Below, piece by piece: positions 23,118 through 34,577 of a DNA stretch of 64,000 bases. The notes beneath the pieces are model-generated. The model saw nothing but the letters and a program-made list of their open reading frames with translations, was not told the DNA's origin and did not search any database. The DNA comes from Halichondria panicea (taxonomy: Eukaryota > Porifera > Demospongiae > Suberitida > Halichondriidae). Position 1 is the first letter of the stretch. Every line of letters starts with the position of its first letter. The stretch spans positions 4,407,047 to 4,471,046 of the forward strand of contig NC_087388.1 in NCBI RefSeq assembly GCF_963675165.1, read 5' to 3'. Both the position numbers and the translations under genes were made by a program.

Positions 23118-25883
23118 ATGCACATGCACACGCACACACATACAGAGAAGTGTGGTGACCTGTCTACACTGTATGTAAAACTATTTCCTGCTTGTGCTAA
23201 ATGGTACAATATTGGATTGAACCTGATGCTCAGTAATGACGTACTGGAAAAGATAGGGATTGCACAACATGACAATACTGAGAACTGTCTACGTGAAATG
23301 CTGGCTAAACGACTGCAGGCAGTTGGTCCCCTCTCGTGGAAGGAGGTGTGCAACTGTCTCCGATCTTCAACCGTGACTCGTAACGATGTGGCAGAAGAGA
23401 TTGAAGATTGGAGAAAAGGTATAACAAAAAGCTATAGTTTTGCAAATAGCAATTAAAGTGGTCAGGCCAACTTGTAAACTGTTGTTGGAACTTTTCATAC
23501 AGTGATGAATTTTACCTAAAAAAAGGTCAGCGTACGCATTTTGCTATCACGATGGCTCAATAATCACTCACAATATTCACGACTATTTAATACCAGGAAA
23601 TAATAATTATTATACAATTTTCAATACTGACGACCATTACCTACCCAGCTATAAGTGGTCAGGCTACGGCCTTAATATTCAGCAACTATATTATATATAA
23701 TTGTAACATTTTTACATTCCATAGAAACGGCGGGTAACGCGCACTCTCAATCGTTTGTAACTGTTTCTCCTTTTTCAAAATCAGCGACTGGTAAGTTTTG
23801 GTAATTGTTCAGAATCTATGTATTTAGTTATTGTAATCTCAACCTAGGTTCCGTAACTGATTTCTCCAGCCTTGAAGACCAAGTTAAACACCTGGAGTCA
23901 AAGTTTCAATTGCTGACAAATGAAGCTTACCGATTGCTCAAGCAATCTGGTGTCAGTATAGACGATTTCTACGCTACTATATCAAGCATGAAACTCTCAC
24001 TAAAGCACCTTGCGGGAAAATATGTCAGAGAATGTTTTATGAAAACAAGCAACTTTTCGATGATTTGGGGTGATTTAAATCAATTCTGGGATTTCTTCAA
24101 CTGTGAGCTTTTCCAACACGTGGTTCGAGTCATGTTCACTGAAGATGACAATCCTTTGCCGAGCAAACTAGCCGAGTACGAGAATGAACTGGAAATATTT
24201 CTTCATGGAACAAAGCTTTGTGATTTCGTTGAGTATTGGCCATTTACAATCACAAAACCAAAGCAAACATCGATAAAAAAGCTTAAAAGAGTAATCGTTA
24301 CTGTATACAAGAAATGGGAAGATTGCACCTTGCACGATGTAAAGAAAACTAGAAGAATTTTTTCGAAAGAGTTTTCGCTACCTAAAGAGTTTATGGTTCT
24401 GGCAGGTGTTAGTGAGAGCAGTGTGTGCATCCTCTGGTACGTTCCTCCTTCTCTGGCTAGCTCAATAGAGCAACAGATGAAACAAGGAAAGAGTGGCTTT
24501 TTAGCAGACAATAGCTTTTTATCCATCAATATCGATGGTGTCCAACTCGACCTCTTAACTCCAGGCCAAAAGAGAATGTGCACATCTATGCTAAATTCAT
24601 TGGAAGACAAAGACCAGCTGACCGTATTTCACTGGCTGTTTAAAAGAGGTTACAAAGTTTATATTGCTGATATCCTTAAAGAAAGGAAAATGAGAATTCA
24701 TGTAAATAACTCCTGGTCTGATCGCGACTTCTTTGTGGCTAGCTACTGCATTGCTCGGTCAAACTGTGCATGGGTTATTGATTTTAGTGGCTCATCCATA
24801 GAAGATAAGAAGATGACTTTGTTCCTTCAAGCACTATGTAGTGCCAATAGAGGAGAGCAGGGAAATGCTTTCATCACATCAATAGACTTCAGGTCTAATG
24901 ATCTCACCTCACAAAGTCTCCGATACATGCAAGACATTCCTGCTCACTTCCTACACCACCTGAAGACGCTTGATGTTTCCCATAACAATCTTGACGGTAC
25001 TGCTATGGCCCACATTGCTAAAGCCATACCCCACATGCCTTCACTAAATAGCCTTGATCTGAGCTGGAATCCTATCATTATCCAGAGAGGAGGTGCATGT
25101 CTTTTATCAGCCCTATGTGATCACAACGCCTTGAAAAAACTAAATTTGTCAGGGACTAATATCGCCCATGCGGACTGTGAACAATTAGCTCGACTCTTGT
25201 GTTCTAGTCAGTGCCTTGAATCGTTGGATGTCAGTGGCAACTTTCTCTCCTCTAACAGTGTCCACACTTTGCTTAGAGGACTTCAGCTAAACAGCTCTCT
25301 GACACAACTGGACGTATCACACAATAGCATTTCCCTGGAGGCCATGATGACTCTATGTACTTATCTTGGAGACGATGACAAATGCAAACTGGAGACATTG
25401 GATCTGTGGGGCAGTAACATTTCTCCAGAATCAGCTATTGAGCTAGCACACGGACTCAGTCGAAACTGTTCAGTGAAGGAGCTGAGCGTGTCGTACAATC
25501 CACTTGGAGACAGTGGAGTGGCTGCCCTCGGTACTGCACTAGAAACAAACAAAACAATCACTGAACTCGAGTTATTTGACTGTTCCATCACTACCGTTGG
25601 AGGAGCAGCACTGGCATCATCTCTGATGGCCAACTCAACAATAGAGGAGCTGAACATTAGCCACAATTCGTTAGGAGGAGAAGCCATTCAACGATTTGCT
25701 GATCTAATACAACACAACGACACATTAAAGAGGCTAGATACTAGCGAGGATGACTCATTAACTCAATCTGATATTGATATCCTCTTCAAGAGTTTAGCAA
25801 ACAATCTATCACTCGAAGAGCTGAGACTGCCATATTATCTTAAATTAGTTGAGGACACTGACCAGAGAGTGGTGTGGTGGTAG
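23118..25883 (+). CDS. Death domain plus leucine-rich repeat protein without NACHT
   Basis: Three exons chain in phase: 23146-23418, 23725-23790 and 23848-25883 (stop 25881). Exon 1 encodes a Death domain (LFPACAKWYNIGLNLMLSND ... LREMLAKRLQAVGPLSWKEV). After a Ser/Thr linker and a coiled segment (SLEDQVKHLESKFQLL) comes a roughly 200-residue region with W, F and L-rich helices and SVCILWYVP, of a kind I associate with invertebrate Death proteins. The C-terminal half has about 11 ribonuclease-inhibitor-type LRRs of 28-29 residues (LKTLDVSHNNLDGTAMAHIA, LNSLDLSWNP, VKELSVSYNPLGDSGVAALG). No P-loop is present, so it is not an NLR. Likely a cytoplasmic sensor or adaptor. The true start is unsure: either ATG at 23118 read directly, or an upstream exon joined at 23146 (phase 1). 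Confidence 0.85.
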
Positions 25884-25902
25884 TATATAGTCTATAAATT
25901 AA

Positions 25903-26085
25903 AGGTGAAAGCACCCGGGTGCTGATGCCTCTGTGGAGGCACCAAAGCTATACGACATGAAGCTTGGCTATTTATTTGTGCAAAAAGTGGGAAATGATCA
26001 ACCATGATTGTTGCTAAAAGGATACCAAAGTCCATAGTTTTATGAATTACATCTGCATAATTTTTGCTGTGGCAAAGGTCATTAA
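25903..26085 (-). repeat. Hairpin-ended element, partial copy
   Basis: GAAAGCACCCGGGTGCTGATGC CT then AGGCACCAAAGCTATACGAC and GATCAACCATGATTGTTGCT match one end of the element at 10137; the other end is missing. It begins 20 bp after the Death-LRR stop codon and therefore probably forms its 3' UTR. Confidence 0.6.
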
Positions 26086-26089
26086 CCAT

Positions 26090-26281
26090 TACCGTATAGC
26101 AGGTAATTTTCGTGGGGTAAAATATTCGTTATTTTCGTGGGCAAGCTGACCTCCACAAAATTTTAACATATAGGCATGGCTTACCGGAACGTAGGAATGC
26201 AGTGCAGGCAATGAGACTCACGAAAACCACCGTTTCTCGAGTTGAACGAATTTTTTACCCCACGAAACTTACCCGGTATAC
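26090..26281. repeat. TACCGTATAGC-type MITE
   Basis: TACCGTATAGCAGGTAATTTT and AAACTTACCCGGTATAC ends with CGTGGGGTAAAATATTCG and TTTTTTACCCCACG in mirrored order. Directly abuts the preceding partial element. Confidence 0.75.
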
Positions 26282-26983
26282 ATTTAATCATAATTTTACC
26301 TATGATAATTTATTAAACATGCATGTGTCTAGAGTAGTGTATAGAGCATCTTATTTGTCCTACATGAATGTAATGCAGTGCGGATGAATTCACTTACATC
26401 CACCTGCATGCATGGCTAGTTGGCTACCCTCTGGATGGAAGCTAGTCATCTCAGACTGTCCCATGCAGAGATAGTCATCCACTGCACCCATGCATGCATG
26501 TACTTGCAATTGTGAGACTGAACACCTTCTATTTTGAACTCGGATCACCTTGAAGTGATACACACATTTATAATTATGGTATCGCTTGTCATGAACATTT
26601 TGGTCAATAGCTCAACCTGTTACCTAAAATCCATAATTTTTATATAATTTAAAATGATACTATAATTATAGTGTGAATTTTGTGAAAATTTGAAAATGTA
26701 GCTAGTTTCTGGGTAGTGAAAAAATTAATCAACAATTGTATAGACAACAATTTATGCTTCCAAATAACGCTTAATTGTGCAATGGCACTTTCTTCATTCA
26801 GAATAGCGGATGCATGGAAGACACCTATATACCTGCATGGGAGTATACATGTATATGGATGTGAGATAGAGAACAGTTAGAGAAGAGTAATCACACATGA
26901 CATTATAATTCGAAGCTCACACATAATTATTAGTGCACTGTCTGTGTTAACCCAAACAATTTCAGGGGTAATAATTTGAATTC

Positions 26984-29900
26984 CTTGAAATTTCAAGCCA
27001 AGTACTAACTGTAATGTTTCAAAGTATTTGCATGTATTGGTGTTTTTTATAGGCCCCCTTCCTCACTTTTGTCAACCTTTGATGAGTTATTTCATGTTTT
27101 AAGTAGTCTAAATAGTTGTTCAATTTCAAATCTTATTTTACTAGGTGACTTTAATGTGAATGTTCTGTCAGCAAATAGTTCTTTGTGCAATCACCTTGCA
27201 AATATTACTGACTGCTTCTCTCTAACTCAGGTGGTGAAACAACCCACACGCATTGCAGCTGATGGCACATCAACTCTTATTGACCTCGTTCTTATGTCAT
27301 CTCCAAGAACTCTAAAGTACTGTGAAACGGTGCCTCCACTAGCCAACTCTGATCATCTTGGCATCAGTCTACAAGTGAAAGTTCGTGCAAACTCTCACAC
27401 TCGTACGCACACAAACAAAGTATGGAGATATGATTATGCTGACTTTGACAAAGCAAGATATATGTTGGCTACATTTGATCTTACCAGCTTCATACACCCA
27501 AGTTCTGTTGAGTCATCCTGGAAAGAGTGGAAGAATGTATTCATGACTACTATGAGAAATTGTATTCCCACAGCAGAAATCGCAACCCGAAAGAATCTTC
27601 CTTGGCTAACGAAAAATATAATAAGAGATATCAAAAAGAGAAACTATTACAACAGACTTGCCAGAAAATACAACAAACCCTCTGATTTTGCAACCTACAA
27701 ACAGATCAGAAATAAGGTTGTGACCACTCTCAGACGGAGTAAACAAGATTTCTTTAGCACCCTCAAGCCTCAGTCAAAAAAAAAAAATTTTGGACAGCTC
27801 TGAAATACCTGAGAAAATCAGATAGCTCTATCCCATGTCTTGTAGTAAATGGCTGCAAAATCGAACAGGATGAAGAAAAGGCCCAGGTCCTTAACAAACA
27901 GTTTTATGCAAATTTCAACCATTCACTTCCTCCTCTTGACCCAGATTCCTTTAAACAACCAACAAGAGACTTACCTGAGAACTTACGCTGCACAGAAGAT
28001 GAAGTATTCAACCTGTTATCAAATCTAGACACCACAAAAGCAAATGGTCCTGACGGAATCTCCGCCAAAATGCTGAAGGCTACTGCTGAAACGATCACCC
28101 CAAGTATAACAATGCTTTTCAATATATCGATAAAAAACTGTGAACTGCCATACGACTGGAAATTGGCTCATGTCACTCCAATACCCAAATCAAACGACAA
28201 GTCTGATCCCTTAAACTATCGCCCTATATCGCTACTCTCCATCCTTGTAAAGCTCCTGGAAAAACATATGTATAGTAAAATCTTAGAACATCTAAAAGAT
28301 ATATCTTTCCTCTCGAATAAACAATGGGGTTTCACTAAAGGAAAATCCACCACAGGTGCGCTGCTTACGGCAGTGCACAATTGGCACAAACTGCTTGAAG
28401 ATGGTCAGAGTGTATGTGCAGTCTTTTTTGATTTCAAAAAAGCATTTGACAAGGTTCCTCACTCGATATTGATGAGTAAGCTAACCAATCTGAACCTAGA
28501 TCTCCATCTGGTATCTTGGGTAGCAAGCTACCTCAGGAATAGATCACAATATGTCATAATAAATGGAAAGTCATCAAATATCTCGGAGGTTGTGTCAGGA
28601 GTTCCCCAGGGTTCGGTGCTGGGACCTCTTCTTTTCCTAATCTATATAAATGACATCGATCTACATCAAAATGAAGGAAGTCTCTTGCTCTATGCTGATG
28701 ATCTTCTTCTTTACCATCCTATTCAATCTCCTGAAGATTATCTAAAATTGCAAGGAGATATTGATCAACTCCAAGCATGGTCTGAAAGAAATGTACTCTT
28801 GTTTAACCAAAGCAAGTGTAAATACATGACTATATCAAGAAAATTCAGCCCACCACTTCCCAACATGTTTCTCAATATCAGTGGACGTCCCCTACTTAAA
28901 GTTGACCACTACAAGTACCTTGGAGTGTGGATCTCTCACGACCTCTCATGGTCAAAACACATAGAAGGAATGTGCATGCAGAAATGCCTGCAAGCAGGTT
29001 GCCGACAGTTCTATGGCCACTCGTCACTAGAATGTTTAAGACAACTCTACATCTCACTTGTGAGATCAAAACTGGAATATGCTGCCCCTGTTTGGGATCC
29101 ACACCAAAAAACAAATTCTCACAAAATAGAAAAAGTACAAAAGTTTGCCCTTAAAATCTGCACAAAACTTTGGAATAGGGACTACGACTCCCTATTAGAT
29201 ACTGTGGACCTACCGTCCCTTTCCACAAGAAGATTGTACCTGAAACTATCATACCTTTACCAGGTAATAAATGGTAACTTTAAATTCCCTGATCCACCAC
29301 TGGAAAGAAGAGTATGCCCTCTCAATCTAAGAAGCACAAAAAATATACAGTTTAAAGACCAATTTGCAGAACAAATGCATATGCGAACTCTTTTTTCCCA
29401 AAAGCAATATCTGTATGGAATGAATTACCACTGGAGCTGCAGGAAAGTACATCGATTTTGTCATTTAAGAGAAATGTACTCTGTCACTTGCATTAGTATA
29501 ATATTAGTCTTTATTTTTAATTTGTACTCGCTATTGTAAGTAATATATACAGGGCACACATTAGGTTAGCATAATATGCTACTAGTGTATCCATGCATTT
29601 TGCAGAATTATTATAAAAAAAAAAAAAAAAGATCATTGCTATACTAAAATACTTGGCTTGAAATTTCAATTAGGCAAACTGTAGATGTTCAATAATTATT
29701 GCAGTACTCTATAATCTCATAATTCTCAAGCTAAGTGATAATAAAAATTATATATAATTATAATACACAAATTTTTCAAAGATCAAAGCTATAATTATAG
29801 TTCTCAAAGTGCTTGGCTTGAAATTCAAGGTTTTTAACACTGTATAGCAGTCAAGTAATTATGTATTTTGTTGGAATTATTGTAACTATAAGTATGTACT

Positions 29901-30289
29901 ATCAAAAAGTAATCTTAACATCCATTAATTAACAGTTTTCTCAATTGAGGATAGTTGCTTCAATAGAGCTTGTGTTTCGTTGTTTTCCAGTGCAAGGGCA
30001 CTCCGTCCATTCTTGACAGCAGATGAAGATACTTTCCCTGGGGATGAGTGTATGCACGTGAGATGTTGCACAGTAATCCAGGCATTACATGTACATGCAC
30101 ATGAATCTTTTGAACATCAAGTTAACTTCCTAACCATGCAAACCATACACATGTCTTGAAATTTCAAGCCTGATACATCATAACTATAAACGCAAATTCC
30201 CAAAGTGCTTGAAATGTCAATGACTATTGTACGTATAATTATCCTGTCTGCAAAGAACTAGCTGTGCAGTTGTGGCTTGAAATTTCAAG
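26984..30289. repeat. Dispersed 14-bp palindrome CTTGAAATTTCAAG
   Basis: Exact at 26984-26997, 30155-30168 and 30276-30289; one-base or one-gap variants at 29657, 29817 and 30208. They lie on both sides of the retrotransposon, so the host repeat field predates its insertion. No function is inferred. Confidence 0.6.
27013..29630 (+). mobile_element. 5'-truncated non-LTR retrotransposon (endonuclease C-terminus and reverse transcriptase)
   Basis: Starts inside an APE-type endonuclease (CIGVFYRPPSS, ILLGDFNVN, SDHLGISLQV near 27033-27380). A run of 12 A at 27777-27788 marks a frame change, after which the reverse transcriptase continues: DFKKAFDKVPHS, GVPQGSVLGPLLFLIYINDI and the catalytic LLYADDLLLY. 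A second frame change near 29380 is needed to reach the usual C-terminus (SFFPKAISVWNELP). It ends in a 16-A tail at 29615-29630. The overall look is CR1/Jockey-like, not resolved further. Truncated 5' end, two frameshifts and a poly-A tail say it is a dead copy. Minus-strand frames across it are shadows. Confidence 0.9.
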
Positions 30290-33200
30290 GATGTACCTTG
30301 CCTCGAACCCAGGCCGCAGGGAGGCCTGGTTCGAGGCAAGGATGTACCGTATATGCTTTATCAGGAGCCGCGGCTACTAAATGTTTCGAAGAGGAGGCTA
30401 CAATTAGAGAGAGGCCACTGTTCAAGAGCGGCCTTTATTAGCTCCAGCTAATTCAACTTGTTATCAAAAGTTATTTTCACCTGCATAAACTTAAACTCTG
30501 CCATGAGAAAGTCTTTGTGAAGCACTAAGAAGCAGTTACCTGTACCTAGTAGCTACGTACATCTAGCTAGCTGCTAGTATTGACCTGTACCTAGTAGCTA
30601 CATACATCTAGCTAGCTGGTAGTTGTTTTGGCTGCCACGTGCAGAAATGCTAGAGTCAAAGTTCACTGAGGCTACTATTTGAGAGCGGCTACTAAAATTA
30701 GTTTCATTTTGCTAGCAAGGGAGGCTACTATTTGAGTGCGGGCCTTTATACAAGAGCGGCCTCTGATCGAGCATAATGCGGTAATTATTGTACAGAGATT
30801 CATTACACGATCTTTACCATACTAAGGATGACCTTTTTTGCAAATTCTCTTTAAAGGATCTTTACCATAATGCAGGATGACCTTTTTGCAAATTATCCTT
30901 AAAGGATCTTTACCAGATGTTAACAGTACTTACTATTCCCACTCGAAGACCCATTGCCCAGGTGATGTTAGTAGTTTAATGAGTTCCTGATAAAGCATTG
31001 GTTTTGGTCTTGCCCTGCCTTGAGGTGTATTGATAGGCTCATCCATAGCTACTGTTAGAAGGTTGCCCACAAACTCTGTTTTCTTAGCAAAGAAAGGGTA
31101 CTCATTGCAAGAAGACCATTGCCCAATCACCATTGGTGTTATAGTGTTTTGAAGATCACACCCTGTGTACGTATCTGTATATGTAAACAAAATGTAGTGG
31201 CTTTTTGTGTTTAAATGTAGTATAGGTGTACTCATACAATATAAATTTATTGTAAGTACATACTATAATTATATCACCTTTGCTTGCAGCGCTGGTGTCT
31301 TGCATGTATGCTGTTAGTACATACTATAATTATATCACCTTTGCTTGCAGCGCTGGTGTCTTGCATGTATGCTGTTAGTACATACTATAATTATATCACC
31401 TTTGCTTGCAGCGCTGGTGTCTTGCATGTATGCTGTTTGTGCTTTGCAATCTTGCTGCTGCAACTCCAGGTCTTGTGGTGGGGAAATTACAACTACTGCA
31501 AAGGACGATAGGCCCAGGGCAATGTTGGTAGATCTCACTAGGCGTACAATTGTCGTTACTTCTGTGCACGACCAGTCCTGTATGAGATTTACACAGGTGA
31601 ACGTGGTACATCATTGTATAATCATGTATGTATACGTACGTAACCTACATTGTGTAGATGCTTGCATACCATTGATTCTGTAAAGCTATAATAATACGTA
31701 CATACCCCAACGAATGTTGCCTTTTATATGTTATTCTAATGATGTGCTGTAATATAAAATTAGCAAACTAATTACTTACCTCTGGTGTGTCGAGGATGGT
31801 GAGGTGCAGACCACTGCACTGCAGACTCCCAAAGCCATCCAGTAACTCTCTCGTACTGACCGTGATCACGTTCGCATTTATAATAACCGCGAAACTGTTG
31901 TCATAACTGACATGTAGGCCGTCTGTGACGCTAGTTGGTTGTTCTATGGATTTGTTTAGTATAGCTTGCTTTGCTTGGGTACAGAAGGAGCAAAACGTTT
32001 GGGGAACATTGCTCTTTTTGAAATAGAGGGAAGTAAACTGTGCCAAGTTTTCGTCAGATGTGTGCGTAGGGTAAAGCTGCAGTGCTTCCTCCCAAGAGCC
32101 GATGTCGAGTTGCGTTATGAAGGCCAATTTAATCTCTTTCATTTTTTTTATGACTTTGCACTTTTGGCTTAGGTCTTTAAGCGACAACTCTCCACATTGA
32201 ACTTCCTGTAAGAGGTTTCGTCTTTCTTCCTCTTCCAACCCTCGAAGCGGCTTAAAATTAACGCCTTTGCAGCTAATTTTTGAGTACTTGTCTCTGCCCT
32301 CGTGACAGCTTTTGGTTTTTGAGGTCGCACAATTCATATTGAGCAAAAATCTCTAAAACACAATCATACTCAACGTCGGGTAACGAAGCCAGGAAGAAGA
32401 CCATTGAGTATTCGAGCTGTTGCACCTGTATACAAACGTTATGAACTAGTTAACCCGAGATACGTACGTACATACATTATGCAAATGCATAATTATTATG
32501 TATGACAAAGGTATGACAATGTACCGTATTTACTTGATTAAACGCCCAGGGTAAAAGTTCTGTCTTTGTCAATAAACTCACATCTTAAATAATCTCCTAT
32601 GTATGGGGTGTAGCACTGTGGGTGGAGCTAGATACTATTTACGATGGCAGCGCAGAGAGAGAGATATCAACACAGAGGGAAAACAATACTCCTATTATGA
32701 CTTTTAAGCTAAGAAATAGATTTAAGCTGAGACAGCAGTCAAGAAGAGCACAATAACTGCTGCTGCGCAAGAGTTTGGAGTAGACATGACAATAAACGCC
32801 CGTTTCGAATAAACGCCCTCTCTACAGACGTTGCTAGGAGATAAACGCCCGGGCGTTTAATCAAGTAAATACAGTACGTGTGTAAGCACGAGTTTGTCAC
32901 TCACCTGCAGGCTGAGTAGACTAGCACATGCCTTTCGCCACTCTGTCTTGCTACTCCTCCCAGCATACCTGCTTCTGCATATCATTACCTACATAACGAA
33001 AATAGTTTCCTTTTACTAACTACTAGTTTAGGTGTTGCTATGTATCCGTACATCATAAATGCGCGCTTACCTGATCTTGTGTCGTCATTTTGTGAGTAAG
33101 ATCGGTTGCCCTGTTGTGTTTCGAAGCTATCATTAAGGCCACGTCGTCATCGACACCTGTATAAACTGCTACTAGCCTTGTCTGAAGGCTTTCTCTTGGG

Positions 33201-34148
33201 TTTTCGACAGCCAGCTCCTGAAGTGCAATTCTGCTATGATTGCCCCCAATCGTTTCATACTTGTATAGTGCTGGATGTTTTTTATCGAATTCTTGACCGT
33301 CATCGAGGCATGGTATACCAATAATGGGTGACACCGTAGAAATTTGGTTCGCCATTATTTCGTCTTTCAGAGTGTTGATAAAAACTCTATCTGGGGGTCT
33401 CAAACATCTGCTCATTCTAGGCTCCATTAGACAGGAAATGGGAATCTCATAGCACCCTATAACATTGACCGATTGCAATTTGCATAAACTTAATTACTTA
33501 TTGAGCTCACCAGTATAGTACTGTATGATGTCATTGTCACTGTCTTCATCAATTTTTTTCTTCTTTGATGGTCCAAGACCTGTGCTTGGTGAAGTATGCT
33601 TACCAAGCTGCACTAGTGGCTCATCCTGGTACTTGCCTATAACGATACATGGAAAAAAAGCTCTCAGTTTAGTGTAATTAATTTATAGTTATTTACGTAA
33701 GCTGTCAAACTCCGAAAATTATAAAACCTGCATGCATGCATGCACTAGGTGATTCATGAAAACCATGTCACGCGCTTACCAGTGTTGCTGTCAATTCTTG
33801 GAAGAACTAGCCGAGTCCATTCTTCATGGAACTGCGTGGCGCTCTTTGCATTCTTAAACTGTCTTGAAAATGGTGATTTCTCCCATGTAAAGTCTACCAG
33901 TGACTTCTCTCTTGCTGCTTCTTGGTCCAGTAACTTGATCTGCATACATTAGTCTAATACTTGCATGTGCCATGCATGCAGTGTATCTGTATCTACCGAT
34001 AAACATTTATATAGAAAAAGCTTACCCTGATCTTGTCGTTGCTAGCTTTAACTGCAAACACAGGACCATTAGTTTCCTGTGTCGCATTCTTCACGATATG
34101 AATGTAGCTGTCTTTGACATCAAAATACCACTCCTTGTTTGCTGGCAT
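29925..34148 (-). CDS. ParB-like domain fused to amino-methyltransferase-like domain
   Basis: Exons chain in phase: 34148-34026 (ATG), 33939-33780, 33636-33511, 33456-33071, 32988-32905, 32425-32370, 32308-31780, 31577-31400, 31174-30934, and probably 30037-29925. About 660 aa. Exon 4 has PPDRVFINTLKDEI, SPIIGIPCL and YKYETIGGNHSRIALQEL followed by SKHNRATDL, the layout of the ParB/sulfiredoxin fold. Exon 7 ends VITVSTRELLDGFGSLQCSG then LHLTILDTPE, the layout of methyltransferase motif IV (DPPY); exon 8 begins DWSCTEVTTIVRLVRS; exon 9 ends RPKPMLYQELIKLLTSPGQW; exon 10 has KNGRSALALENNETQALLKQ, as in motif I of beta-class, circularly permuted DNA methylases. Motif IV is DTPE and the FxGxG loop is not seen, so catalysis is doubtful. 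Odd points: a 61-nt intron (32369-32309) with a weak acceptor is needed, and exons 9 and 10 do not share phase. Function unknown; the fold calls are mine. Confidence 0.6.
30296..30341. repeat. 46-bp hairpin between direct repeats
   Basis: CCTTGCCTCGAACCCAGGCC pairs with GGCCTGGTTCGAGGCAAGG around a 7-base loop, with one mismatch. AAGGATGTAC stands on both sides. Similar GCCTCGA...CAGGC hairpins occur at 14639-14685 and 55616-55671. Probably a tiny inserted or rolling hairpin, not a terminator. Confidence 0.6.
31258..31437. repeat. Three 61-bp tandem repeats spanning an exon-intron border
   Basis: Three near-perfect copies of a unit that, read on the minus strand, contains the last 33 bp of the methyltransferase-like exon (CATACATGCAAGACACCAGC ...) and its GTGATA donor plus an AACAG acceptor. 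A 33-bp exon in each copy would be phase-consistent, but the intervening 28 bp is too short for an ordinary intron. Confidence 0.8.
32523..32876. mobile_element. AAACGCCC-type element, full length
   Basis: Inverted termini ACCGTATTTACTTGATTAAA CGCCC and GGGCGTTTAATCAAGTAAAT AC bound 354 bp in intron 5 of the ParB-like gene. Interior has AGAGAGATATCAACACAGAG and CTGCTGCGCAAGAGTTTGGA. It serves as the template for recognising the broken copies at 2803 and 7471. Confidence 0.75.
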
Positions 34149-34577
34149 TTTCAACTCAATAATAATGAAAGATCACTGTTAGTGAACAATAATGTTGTAC
34201 GGTATCATTTATCAACAGAAAACTCGTACTCTTGTACTGTACGTTTTATCGTATCGTTCTTTTATCAGCAATAGACACATGTAACAGTACATCATGTCAT
34301 GTATCATCAATATCTTGATACATGACAACATGTAGTATGGTGTTTGTTTAATGTCCGAGCATAATTGTTGTGTCTGTTAAACATTATGGTACTTACATAC
34401 ATAATATATTTATGCAGACTCTTATACCAACTTGAGGAAATGAGGTGCCAGCAACGTAAGTTATTATTTGCTGAAAATGTTTGTCCACTCAATAATAACC
34501 ATTGGGTGTACACATTCATACGTAGTGCGAGTATTTTTTTAACTACTACATTACATGCAGTAGCAAATAATTATTTA

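Noticed and set aside
24203..24610. Minus-strand 135-codon frame
   Set aside because: Antisense shadow of the Death-LRR exon; no splice sites or domain.
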